This document shows positions 46,834 to 55,148 of a stretch of 64,000 nt of DNA, in pieces. The DNA is from Corynebacterium mustelae (GTDB lineage Bacteria > Actinomycetota > Actinomycetes > Mycobacteriales > Mycobacteriaceae): assembly GCF_001020985.1 (NCBI RefSeq), contig NZ_CP011542.1, positions 1,798,001 through 1,862,000 of the forward strand, given 5' to 3'. The notes below the pieces were generated by a model. It had not been told where the DNA came from. It did not search any database and saw nothing but the letters and a program-made list of their open reading frames with translations. How positions within the stretch are numbered: position 1 is the first letter of the stretch; every line of letters starts with the position of its first letter. Made by a program: the position numbers and the translations under genes.

Positions 46834-47925
46834 TCAGATGATCAGAAGGTCCTTTGGTAGCCGCGTTAGATTGTCGGCAACACCACTTGTAATCAACAAT
46901 GTATCCTCAATGCGCACTCCCCCTTTGCCCGGAACATAAATACCCGGTTCGATGGTTAACGTCATATTCTCTGCTAATTCCCCACTACCAGTAACCGCCG
47001 CCCACGGTGCTTCGTGGACATCTAGGCCAATCCCATGGCCGGTAGAGTGAACAAAGTATTCGCCATAACCAGCGTCGGTTATAACATCGCGGCATGCTTT
47101 GTCGACGTCGACAAGCTGGGCTCCGGGCACCGCAGCTGCACAGCCAGCCAATTGTGCCCGGAGTACAATGTCGTAAATTTCTTTGACAAAATCGGAAGCC
47201 TCGCCCACCACAACAGTACGCGTGGTATCAGAGTTAAAGCCTCGGTCATGCGCACCGAAATCAATAGTGACTAAATCTCCAACCTCAATCACCCGATCGG
47301 TTGCGCTATGGTGCGGTTTAGCGGAATTTGGACCGGAAGCAACAATCGTGTCGAAGCTAGGCCGTTCTGCTCCTTTGATCCGCATCTTGAATTCCAAATC
47401 AGCAGCGATTTCACGTTCAGTACGACCAGCTTGAATAAGCCCGTCATCGATTAATTCCCAGAATGCAGAATTAGCAAGCTCAGCTACCGCACGCAGCCGT
47501 TCACGCTCCAACGGATCTTTTGTTATTCGAATCTCTTCAATCACCCCTGAGATTGGAACCAACGTCACATCTTCACCGCAAGCTTCTTCAAGTTTCTTAA
47601 ACTCAGAAACTGAGACAAAATCTGCCTCGAACCCCACTCGACGCGGCCCCGAAATCTTCGACAATAGAGTTGTTGCGCAGGCGCGCGCATTGATCGCCTC
47701 AATATCAGGCACTTCTTCTGCAATTTGCGTCGTGTACCGGCCGTCAGTAGCGATTAAAGCTGACAGGTCTTTATACACAGTCAACGCTGCATTGGAGCCT
47801 GAAAAACCAGAAAGATACCGCACATGGGTTAGATGAGTTACTAGCATAACGTCCACGCGCTGAGCTGCAAGTTTTGCCGCCAGAGCACGACGCCTAGTTA
47901 AAAATCGAGTATCCGATAAAGCCAC
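46834..47925 (-). CDS. pepQ: M24-family Xaa-Pro peptidase
   Basis: A cytoplasmic metallopeptidase cleaving dipeptides or peptide ends that contain proline. The 363 residues have a creatinase-like N domain (LVTHLTHVRYLSGFSGSNAAL) and a pita-bread catalytic domain with the metal ligands in TIDFGAHDRGFNSDTTRTV, VHSTGHGIGLDVHEAP, TIEPGIYVPGKGG and VRIEDTLLI. GTG start with AAGGA seven bases upstream. It lies between the aro genes and efp, as in C. glutamicum. Aminopeptidase P versus prolidase cannot be told from sequence alone. Confidence 0.93.
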   Translation of the reverse strand: MALSDTRFLTRRRALAAKLAAQRVDVMLVTHLTHVRYLSGFSGSNAALTVYKDLSALIATDGRYTTQIAEEVPDIEAINARACATTLLSKISGPRRVGFEADFVSVSEFKKLEEACGEDVTLVPISGVIEEIRITKDPLERERLRAVAELANSAFWELIDDGLIQAGRTEREIAADLEFKMRIKGAERPSFDTIVASGPNSAKPHHSATDRVIEVGDLVTIDFGAHDRGFNSDTTRTVVVGEASDFVKEIYDIVLRAQLAGCAAAVPGAQLVDVDKACRDVITDAGYGEYFVHSTGHGIGLDVHEAPWAAVTGSGELAENMTLTIEPGIYVPGKGGVRIEDTLLITSGVADNLTRLPKDLLII

Positions 47926-48068
47926 TGTGAATCCTTACGATCAAAAAAACGAGATGAGGTCAAAGACTTCAATCAGTTTCGGTTGTTTTTAGTTGTCAAA
48001 TACCTAACAATGTAGTCAAAAATCGGTGCATTGCTTGTTGTAGGTCGTGATATACATAATAAGCGGTT

Positions 48069-48506
48069 TTAAGGTTCCCGCGTGCTAAGCGCATCGATAG
48101 CTAGCAGGTAACCGTAAGTTCCTAAACCTGCGATTACGCCAATTGCCAATGGGGACAGGTAGCTGTGATGTCGGAATGGCTCCCTGGCGTGAATATTCGA
48201 AATATGCACTTCGATGAATCCTGCTAGATCAGCGACCTCAGCCAACGCGTCGCGAAGCGCAACAGAAGTATGGGTAAAACCACCCGGGTTGATTACTATT
48301 GGCCAATTATTATCAGCCGCCTCGTGAACCCAGTCGATTAATTCACCTTCGTGGTTCGATTGTCGACAATCCACCGTGACATTTCGAGTTGCAGCGTGAT
48401 AAGAAATGGTTTCTTCCAACTCCATCAACGTAACCGATCCGTAGATCTCCGGTTGCCGTTTTCCCAAGCGATCCAAGTTTGGGCCATTGAGAACCAAAAT
48501 ATGCAT
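48069..48506 (-). CDS. aroQ: 3-dehydroquinate dehydratase, type II
   Basis: AroQ (also called aroD in C. glutamicum) removes water from 3-dehydroquinate in the shikimate pathway. Its 145 residues match the small type II dodecameric enzyme: [21 protein letters not shown] with the catalytic Tyr, [30 protein letters not shown] and [22 protein letters not shown] [19 protein letters not shown] prefer ATG 48506, with AAGGAG six bases upstream, over ATG 48524, which overlaps the aroB stop. It follows aroB directly. Confidence 0.96.
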   Translation of the reverse strand: MHILVLNGPNLDRLGKRQPEIYGSVTLMELEETISYHAATRNVTVDCRQSNHEGELIDWVHEAADNNWPIVINPGGFTHTSVALRDALAEVADLAGFIEVHISNIHAREPFRHHSYLSPLAIGVIAGLGTYGYLLAIDALSTREP

Positions 48507-48520
48507 CAGATCTCCTTGCG

Positions 48521-49597
48521 TCATGCTTCAGTTAACGCCTGGTAGGCGGCTTCGAGCTCTGAATAGGTGGCATCTTCAAGCCGAGTACACCTGCCTACGG
48601 ATTCAAGAGCCACAAATCTGATATTGCCATCTCGATTTTTCTTGTCCTTTGTCATAGCACCGTACAATGCGTCAAAGTCCCGAGCATCGTAGCTTGTAGG
48701 CAAACCTATCGATGCCAGAATGTCGTAATGGCGTCGTAGCAATTGTTCGTCGATCAAACCCCGCCGATGGCTTAGTTCTGCGATGAAAATCATTCCTACT
48801 GCAACCGCGCAACCATGACGCCATCTGAAATTTTCGACTAGCTCAATGGCATGACCAAACGTGTGTCCATAGTTCAGAATTTCCCGAAGTCCGGCTTCTT
48901 TAAGATCTTGCCCTACAACTGAAGCTTTTACTCGGACCGACCGAGTTATTAATTCGGGAAGATAGCCCTCAACGCTTAGGCATTGGTCAGGGTGTTGTTC
49001 ATAGAGATTTAAGATTTCTGGGTCAGCAATAAAACCAGTTTTGATAATTTCTGCCGAACCCGCCACGAGTTCATCCTGTGGAAGCGATTGCAATAGATCC
49101 AGATCGATGTACACTCCGCGCGGCTCGTGAAATGCACCCACCAAATTTTTTCCCGCTGCGGTATTGATCCCTGTCTTTCCGCCAACCGCGGCGTCAACCA
49201 TTGCAAGCAATGTCGTAGGAACCTGCAGCACTGCAATTCCACGCATCCAGGTAGCCGCGACAAACCCCGCAAGATCGGTAGCTGCACCACCACCTAAACC
49301 AATCACCACATCTCGTCGGCCAAAGGATTTGTCTCCCAATTGATCCCAACATGACTCCGCAACCCTGAGTGTCTTGCCAGCTTCAGCATCTGGGATAGAG
49401 ATAATGTGTGGTGCTATACCAATGTGCTCCGCACGTTTTGCTATCTCTTGTGCGTAGTCGGCCACAGCGTCCTGGCTAATGATCGCCACCTGGCTCGGTT
49501 TCAAATCCGCTAGGTCCATAAGGATGATGTCAATAAGATCATGTCCGATATGCACGGTGTATGGTTGGGCGCTAGCAACTGTAACTGTGGTGCTCAT
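48521..49597 (-). CDS. aroB: 3-dehydroquinate synthase
   Basis: AroB converts DAHP to 3-dehydroquinate using NAD and a metal. The 358 residues have [20 protein letters not shown] for nucleotide binding, [21 protein letters not shown], and the metal-site block [18 protein letters not shown] with two histidines. It lies 107 bp after aroK and its stop overlaps the upstream alternative start of aroQ. Confidence 0.97.
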   Translation of the reverse strand: MSTTVTVASAQPYTVHIGHDLIDIILMDLADLKPSQVAIISQDAVADYAQEIAKRAEHIGIAPHIISIPDAEAGKTLRVAESCWDQLGDKSFGRRDVVIGLGGGAATDLAGFVAATWMRGIAVLQVPTTLLAMVDAAVGGKTGINTAAGKNLVGAFHEPRGVYIDLDLLQSLPQDELVAGSAEIIKTGFIADPEILNLYEQHPDQCLSVEGYLPELITRSVRVKASVVGQDLKEAGLREILNYGHTFGHAIELVENFRWRHGCAVAVGMIFIAELSHRRGLIDEQLLRRHYDILASIGLPTSYDARDFDALYGAMTKDKKNRDGNIRFVALESVGRCTRLEDATYSELEAAYQALTEA

Positions 49598-49704
49598 AGG
49601 TATCTTTCGTGTAGTAAAGCTGGTCAGATCAAAACCGAAATCGAGAACCGGAATTGTTTCTTCATAGATCCTGTCTATGGGGATAATGGTTTAACCTTGA
49701 ATCC

Positions 49705-50217
49705 CTATTGGTTGTTGTCAATTACCGAAAGTATATCGGCAACCACTTGCTGCGGGGAGCGTTGATCCGTACGAATTTTAAGATCCGCAACCTCCGCATA
49801 GAGGTGGTTTCGTGTATCGAGTAAATCTTGATACCGCGCGTTAGGGTCATTCGCATGAAGAATCGGTCGGGAATCGTCATGACTGGTTCGACGAACACCT
49901 TCTTCAGCAGGAATATCTAGCCAAACCACAAATGCGTCCAACAATTTCGTGCGGGTGGATTCAGTCACCACCGCGCCACCACCCAAACTGAGCACAGCAT
50001 GCTGCATAAGGGCTGCGGCAACGAGTTCGGCTTCAACACGACGAAACTCGGGTTCACCAACTGCGGTGAAATATTCTCCGCATGCGACTCCCGCCGATTC
50101 CTCGATGAGAAGGTCTGTATCAAGAAATTGCATCCCTAATGCGCGTGCGAGACGCCGACCGATAGTTGTTTTACCAGAACCTGGCGGCCCGACGAGAACT
50201 ACTGCGGGTTGTGCCAT
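49705..50217 (-). CDS. aroK: Shikimate kinase
   Basis: AroK phosphorylates shikimate. The 170-residue protein has the P-loop LVGPPGSGKTTIGRRLARALG, the shikimate-binding FLDTDLLIEE, FRRVEAELVAAAL and LSLGGGAV, and an Arg-containing lid around VRRTSHDDSRPIL. ATG 50217 is preceded by AAGGAAGG; the frame extends to 50241. It starts 36 bp after aroC. Confidence 0.96.
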   Translation of the reverse strand: MAQPAVVLVGPPGSGKTTIGRRLARALGMQFLDTDLLIEESAGVACGEYFTAVGEPEFRRVEAELVAAALMQHAVLSLGGGAVVTESTRTKLLDAFVVWLDIPAEEGVRRTSHDDSRPILHANDPNARYQDLLDTRNHLYAEVADLKIRTDQRSPQQVVADILSVIDNNQ

Positions 50218-50253
50218 AACCTTCCTTTGAACGTGAATCAAATAATCTAGGGC

Positions 50254-51456
50254 TTAGAACTGCAATCGCTTTTCGACGCGGTCAAGGTAGCCACCAATAT
50301 TGCGGTTGGTTTCTGAAAGACTATCACCACCGAATTTTTGCAACACTGCCCGCGCTAAGACCAATGCCACCATTGCTTCTGCCACAACTCCAGCAGCAGG
50401 TACAGCGCATACATCGGAACGCTGGTGGATACCGGTAGCCGGCTGTCCAGTCGCCATGTCAATGGTTTTTAAGGCACGCGGAACGGTAGAGATCGGCTTC
50501 ATAGCGGCGCGCACCCGAAGAGTCTCGCCGTTAGTCATACCACCTTCTAGTCCGCCCGCACGATTAGTGATACGTCGGAGTGTTCCACCGTCTCGCACCA
50601 TTTCATCATGTGCTTCAGATCCTCGCCGGCGAGCTTCCGCAAATCCATCGCCTATCTCAACCCCTTTGATCGCTTGGATGCTCATGACCGCAGCCGCAAT
50701 CTGGGCATCTAATCTATCCTCGGCCGAGATATGAGAACCCAAACCAATGGGTAATCCACTAACAAGCACTTCAACAACTCCACCTAAGGTGTCGCCTTGT
50801 TTCTTCGCTGCCTCAATTTCGGCAACCATACTCGCCTCGGCATCCGGATCAAAAGCTCGGACAGGTGAAGCATCAATGCGTTGAAGATCTTCAAAGGTAG
50901 GTTCGACACCATCAGCAGATTCCGAAGCGCCGATTGAGATGACATGGGAAAAGACTTCCACTCCGAGAGTTTCTCTTAAGAAATTCCGAGCCACCGTTGC
51001 AACTGCCACCCGTGCTGCAGTTTCACGCGCAGAGGCGCGTTCTAATATCGGGCGAGCTTCATCAAGATCGTATTTCAACATTCCAGCAAAGTCAGCATGT
51101 CCGGGACGCGGACGTGTGAGCTTAGCCGCCCGGCCGGAACTCATCGCTGATGCGACTTCAGGATCATCTAAATCGAGAGGATCAGCAGACATGATGGTGG
51201 TCCACTTAGGCCACTCCGTATTCCCAATCATGATCGCGATAGGACTACCCAATGTCTCACCATGGCGCACACCACCCAGTATGGTCACATCATCTGCTTC
51301 AAATTTCATACGGGCGCCGCGGCCGTATCCCAGCCTGCGTCGAGCAAGTTGATACGAAATTTCATCGCGGGTAATCGGCACGCCTGCAGGCATGCGTTCG
51401 AGCAGTGCGACCAACGCTTGGCCGTGAGATTCTCCTGAAGTAGTCCAACGAAGCAT
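50254..51456 (-). CDS. aroC: Chorismate synthase
   Basis: AroC makes chorismate, the branch point for aromatic amino acids, folates and menaquinone, using reduced FMN. The 400 residues begin with [21 protein letters not shown] and contain GRSSxR-type [22 protein letters not shown], a middle [19 protein letters not shown], and [23 protein letters not shown]. It leads the aroC-aroK-aroB-aroQ-pepQ-efp-nusB series. An 11-mer copy lies 14 bp before its stop (VEKRLQF). Confidence 0.97.
   Translation of the reverse strand: MLRWTTSGESHGQALVALLERMPAGVPITRDEISYQLARRRLGYGRGARMKFEADDVTILGGVRHGETLGSPIAIMIGNTEWPKWTTIMSADPLDLDDPEVASAMSSGRAAKLTRPRPGHADFAGMLKYDLDEARPILERASARETAARVAVATVARNFLRETLGVEVFSHVISIGASESADGVEPTFEDLQRIDASPVRAFDPDAEASMVAEIEAAKKQGDTLGGVVEVLVSGLPIGLGSHISAEDRLDAQIAAAVMSIQAIKGVEIGDGFAEARRRGSEAHDEMVRDGGTLRRITNRAGGLEGGMTNGETLRVRAAMKPISTVPRALKTIDMATGQPATGIHQRSDVCAVPAAGVVAEAMVALVLARAVLQKFGGDSLSETNRNIGGYLDRVEKRLQF
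50268..50278 (+). repeat. 11-mer GCTTTTCGACG, copy 12
   Basis: Exact copy in the last codons of aroC (VEKRLQF, then stop). Confidence 0.7.
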
Positions 51457-51506
51457 GTTCGCAATTATGACACGATAACCGAGAAAACTTGGCTTTTACC
51501 CCCGGT

Positions 51507-52091
51507 TTATGGGGAGAAAATACGCGCTTCGGGGCATAAAACTAAAACAACGGCAGTTGCCAGTAACATTGCCGGCCCGTGTGGGACTTTGACATCGCGC
51601 ATCCGCCCAGTCCCATTAACTGGCTGTTTATTAGTCATTAGCGATTGAGTGGAAGTCACATGAAAATCTTTCTTGCTGGCATTGTGCGAATTTAGTGGTG
51701 TCGGCATTGCGTTACGTTTGAGGAAAAACGCATAGACGATACTGAGCAATTGTGCTAACAGTACAGCCGCAAACACAGGCGCTAGAGCAGAATTTCCGAT
51801 CAAGGTTCCCGTAACCAGAGCGAGTTTGATGTCTCCGCCACCAATACCACCGGCAGACACACCGCGTAGCCGTATCGCAATGAGACGACTAAGCGCATAC
51901 AAGCCCGACCAGACGAGCCCACCAACTACCGAGTCTAGACGTTCAGTCGACACCGCTAACATCCATAGGAATATTATTGCAGGCACAACCAACAGATTCG
52001 GTAGCTGGTAATACCGTAGATCCCACCATGTCAGGACGAGTGCCCAGACAAAACACGTGACATAAAACCCAACGACCATTTCTGGCACCAC
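51507..52091 (-). CDS. A24-family prepilin peptidase-like protein
   Basis: A 194-residue membrane protein with about five helices. Both catalytic aspartates of type IV prepilin peptidases are present: WWDLRYYQLPN near the N terminus and GGIGGGDIKLALVTG in the middle (GD motif). It lacks the N-terminal methylase domain, as in the short TadV/CpaA type. A polar 45-residue insertion separates the last helix. No pilin or Tad assembly genes are in the window; a homologue occupies the same place in C. glutamicum. It lies between aroE and aroC, with a GTG start at 52091. Confidence 0.85.
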   Translation of the reverse strand: MVPEMVVGFYVTCFVWALVLTWWDLRYYQLPNLLVVPAIIFLWMLAVSTERLDSVVGGLVWSGLYALSRLIAIRLRGVSAGGIGGGDIKLALVTGTLIGNSALAPVFAAVLLAQLLSIVYAFFLKRNAMPTPLNSHNASKKDFHVTSTQSLMTNKQPVNGTGRMRDVKVPHGPAMLLATAVVLVLCPEARIFSP

Positions 52092-52110
52092 TTAGCCATG
52101 TCCTCTTATA

Positions 52111-52959
52111 TCAGACCGATATCCCCAGTGCCCGACACAATGCCAGCCACATTGCGTCCCTAGGGGCAGCATAACCAGTGAATTGCTCAAATTGCCCATA
52201 TGCCTGGTGCGCAAGCATAACATGCCCCCCGACTGCAGAAATCCCGTTGCGGTGAGCAGTTTCAACCAGCAAAGTTGGCCACGGGTCATAGATCACGTCA
52301 ATGATAGGTGCCTGAGCGATAATAGGCACGTAATCCGGTATTCCAACAGACGGGACAGTGGAAATGATAACAGCTGCTTTGGCACAAATTTCTGCCAGCG
52401 CTGTATCGAATCCACGAAATTCCAAGTTCACTCCTAAGAACTGCGCTAATGAATCAAACTCAAGGCTTCGGTCTGACCGGTTTACGATAATGACTCTTTT
52501 GACCCCTAATTGTGCTACCGCCCACACAGCTGGGCGGGCCGTTCCACCGGCGCCGATGATAACCGCATATTCTGAAGCGCTAAACCGCTTTTTATTCGCA
52601 TCGTCCCTATTAAACAGAACATTGATCGCGCCAATAATTCCATCGCAGTCGGTATTATCGGCCACCCAGCTTGTCTCGTTGCGTCGAACCAATGTGTTAG
52701 CTGAACCGATCAAACGGGCACGCTCGGTGGCTTCGTCAGCCAAGGCCAGCGCTTGGAATTTTCCAGGCATAGTGACGGAAAAACCCCGGTATTGGTTGCT
52801 GGAATTAGACAATACCTGCGCAAGATCAGATTCATCACATTCGATCCTGTCATACTGCCAGTTTGATAAACCTAAGGCAGTATAACCGGCATTGTGCAAA
52901 ACCGGAGACAACGAATGTTCAATGGGCTTACCCAACACGGCAGCGCGAAAATCAGACAC
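52111..52959 (-). CDS. aroE: Shikimate dehydrogenase
   Basis: AroE reduces 3-dehydroshikimate to shikimate with NADPH. The 282 residues show the substrate motif GKPIEHSLSPVLHNAGYTALG, the catalytic Lys region VTMPGKFQALA, NTDCDGIIGAI, the nucleotide fold VIIGAGGTARPAVWAVAQLG with IVNRSDRS, and a C-terminal HQAYGQFEQFTG. GTG start, with AAGGGGA close upstream. Several corynebacterial paralogues act on quinate; the genomic setting favours the biosynthetic role. Confidence 0.94.
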   Translation of the reverse strand: MSDFRAAVLGKPIEHSLSPVLHNAGYTALGLSNWQYDRIECDESDLAQVLSNSSNQYRGFSVTMPGKFQALALADEATERARLIGSANTLVRRNETSWVADNTDCDGIIGAINVLFNRDDANKKRFSASEYAVIIGAGGTARPAVWAVAQLGVKRVIIVNRSDRSLEFDSLAQFLGVNLEFRGFDTALAEICAKAAVIISTVPSVGIPDYVPIIAQAPIIDVIYDPWPTLLVETAHRNGISAVGGHVMLAHQAYGQFEQFTGYAAPRDAMWLALCRALGISV

Positions 52960-53001
52960 AGTTCCCCTTTCCCACTGAAAGCAAAAGGCACAAGGCCAAC
53001 A

Positions 53002-53012
53002 CGTCGAAAAGC
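53002..53012 (-). repeat. 11-mer GCTTTTCGACG, copy 13 (inverted)
   Basis: Exact reverse-complement copy in non-coding DNA, 43 bp upstream of the aroE start. Confidence 0.7.
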
Positions 53013-53121
53013 AACTATCCGCACAACCAGAGAAGTGCAGACGTTTCCACTAACGCTAAGGTGCTTTTGTTTCCGACGCAACACTACCAAGGCGTCGGTT
53101 CCACTATGGAAGTGTGATGCT

Positions 53122-53171
53122 GAAGAAAACCCACCACCGACTGGTATGTTTGCTGCACCAGCCAGTGGTGG
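53122..53171 (-). terminator. Terminator after mltG
   Basis: On the - strand CCACCACTGGCTGGT pairs over all 15 bases (two G-U) with ACCAGTCGGTGGTGG around an 11-base loop, followed by GTTTTCTT. It begins seven bases past the mltG stop and separates mltG from aroE. Confidence 0.85.
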
Positions 53172-53177
53172 AAAAGG

Positions 53178-54329
53178 CTATCGATTGGAATCCAATACCC
53201 CGTTTGCAAGGGACTCATCAACTGCCGCTAAGTGCTCTTCATAGGTATTGGTGAAAACCGTTGTTCCTTGCTTATCAACGGTGACAAAGAACAACCACTC
53301 GCCTACAGCAGGATTCTCCATCGCCTCAATAGCCTGGATGGATGCGGCAGCGATCGGAGTCTCAGGCAATCCGTCCTTGGCATACGTATTCCAGGCTGTT
53401 TCTCGCTTGCGATCCTCCTCGGTGGTTGCAACTTCCACAGTGGTCAGATCGTAATTGACGGTTGAATCGAATTCCAGCCGCATAGGCGCCTGAAGTCGGT
53501 TGAGAATAACGCGAGCTACTTTATCAAAATCACCCGCAGGTGCTTCGCGCTCAACCAAAGAGGCAGCTGTGACCAATTCATATGGACTTAAACCTATAGC
53601 CTGGGCGCGTTCTTCGATGTTCGTGTTTTCAAAGTTTTTTGCGGAACGGGAAAGTAAATCTGCCAGGATCTCTTGGGCATTGCTTTCTGGATCGACAACA
53701 TATTCACCTGGAACAATCAATCCTTCAAGTCGCTTTGGATCATTCCCACGCGCGCGAACCTGGTCAACTGCCCACCTTGGAACACCCAACTGCTCCGGCT
53801 CAACCGTAGCCGCGACTTGCTGTAATTCCTGTACGCTGATGCAATTGGTGGAGCCTTCAGCACAGGTTACTTTGGAAATCTGCGTAAAGATACCGTCACG
53901 AGTGCCACCAGCAACCACGTTGACATCCATCAATGTAGCACCGCCAGCTATGTCTAACAGTTCTACTTGGTTAGCTGGATCCAGCAACGCCGCCACTGCC
54001 GCGGTTGCACTCATTTGTTGCTGCAATCGATACACACCAGGTTTAATGTTGTGAGCTTTGGGATTACTTAACGCAGCGGCTTGAAATACCTGTTCAGTTG
54101 CAACAATATCTCGTTCGACTAACTCGGGTCCAAGTTCGGAAATCGTCGAGCCTTCAGCAATCGTAACCAATTCCACTTGGCCGTTTCCTGTTCCTTCGTA
54201 ATCGGAGGGGCCGCGATTAAAAACCGTCACCCCGATGTACGCCGTCGCCCCAATGAGTAGAACCAAACAAGCAATGAGAACCGCTAACCCTCGCTGCCGT
54301 CGTTTCACGTACTTCCGTTCCATACGCAT
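53178..54329 (-). CDS. mltG: Endolytic murein transglycosylase MltG
   Basis: MltG cleaves nascent glycan strands and is thought to end their elongation. A short basic cytoplasmic end is followed by one membrane helix (GLAVLIACLVLLIGATAYIGV) and a large extracytoplasmic part. The YceG-like domain has ELVTAASLVEREAPAGDFDKVARVILNRL with the catalytic Glu in SLVERE, and VNYDLTT and ASIQAIEAMENPA further on. I use ATG 54329 (383 aa); AGGAG lies 14 bases upstream, rather far. The frame extends to 54371. It follows ruvX. Confidence 0.93.
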   Translation of the reverse strand: MRMERKYVKRRQRGLAVLIACLVLLIGATAYIGVTVFNRGPSDYEGTGNGQVELVTIAEGSTISELGPELVERDIVATEQVFQAAALSNPKAHNIKPGVYRLQQQMSATAAVAALLDPANQVELLDIAGGATLMDVNVVAGGTRDGIFTQISKVTCAEGSTNCISVQELQQVAATVEPEQLGVPRWAVDQVRARGNDPKRLEGLIVPGEYVVDPESNAQEILADLLSRSAKNFENTNIEERAQAIGLSPYELVTAASLVEREAPAGDFDKVARVILNRLQAPMRLEFDSTVNYDLTTVEVATTEEDRKRETAWNTYAKDGLPETPIAAASIQAIEAMENPAVGEWLFFVTVDKQGTTVFTNTYEEHLAAVDESLANGVLDSNR

Positions 54330-54380
54330 AATCTTTTGGGATTCTCCTTGCCATAGGGACACTAACGGCAACCAATTTTA

Positions 54381-54908
54381 CTAATCTTGGGCGGTAATCG
54401 GGGTGTGACGCTCCATAAATGACTGACGTCCGTCCAACCAAGATTGAAGTATCTCTACTGCTGCTGCTTGGTCGATGACCTTGCGTCCTGCTTTCTCGCT
54501 ACGCCCACTTGACCGCAAAGCTGTGGTGGCTATTACTGTCGACAATCGCTCGTCCGCCATGCGCACGGGGATATCGTATCCACTGTTTTTCAGCCGCCTG
54601 CGGATACGAAACGCAATCTCCTTGGCGTGCTTGACGCTTTTCGAACCATTGCCTTTTAGATCCCTAGGCAAGCCAACGACGACTTCCACCACATGGTTAT
54701 CAATTATTAGTTCTATCAGTCGGTCAATATCCGCTTTATCCGAGTCTTTAAAACCAGTCAGCCGAGAAATGGTTTCCAATGGCATCGCCATCGTAGCTTC
54801 CGAACCCGATAGTGCTACTCCAATACGTACACTACCAACATCGATTCCCAATCGCCGCCCGGGACCGGGATCTTCAAACCCTGGTTGATCCGGTTTCACT
54901 TCTGCCAT
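54381..54908 (-). CDS. ruvX: Putative pre-16S rRNA nuclease (RuvX/YqgF)
   Basis: YqgF-family proteins have an RNase H-like fold and are implicated in 16S rRNA 5'-end maturation; older annotation calls them Holliday-junction resolvases. The 175 residues contain [19 protein letters not shown] with the first catalytic Asp, [16 protein letters not shown] with the second acidic region, and [11 protein letters not shown] followed by [14 protein letters not shown]. It lies 240 bp after alaS and before mltG, the usual alaS-ruvX-mltG-aroE order of actinobacteria. Confidence 0.94.
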   Translation of the reverse strand: MAEVKPDQPGFEDPGPGRRLGIDVGSVRIGVALSGSEATMAMPLETISRLTGFKDSDKADIDRLIELIIDNHVVEVVVGLPRDLKGNGSKSVKHAKEIAFRIRRRLKNSGYDIPVRMADERLSTVIATTALRSSGRSEKAGRKVIDQAAAVEILQSWLDGRQSFMERHTPITAQD

Positions 54909-55035
54909 TTTCCGCCACCCCGTTCTTGTGAAACTTCTACGTCCAATAAGTTGCTCTGAGCATAGAATTCAAAGTGCATTCTTACACTCGTCATTTTTCG
55001 CCACAGCCTGTCACCACTATAAAGCAAAGCATGAA

Positions 55036-55071
55036 AGTGGGCTTTCACATCTATCTAGGTGAAAACCCACT
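55036..55071 (-). terminator. Terminator after alaS
   Basis: Arms AGTGGGCTTTCAC and GTGAAAACCCACT form a 13-bp stem with one mismatch and a ten-base loop, 78 bp past the alaS stop. On the - strand a T-rich stretch follows. Confidence 0.7.
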
Positions 55072-55148
55072 CCCAACTATCAATCAGCTTCACGATGTGA
55101 AGTCATTAATTTCGTGACCGCTGACGAGTTAACTGCATCTACTTAGAT

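Noticed and set aside
52358..52885. A 175-codon + strand open frame opposite aroE
   Set aside because: Shadow of aroE; no ribosome site and no conserved motif.
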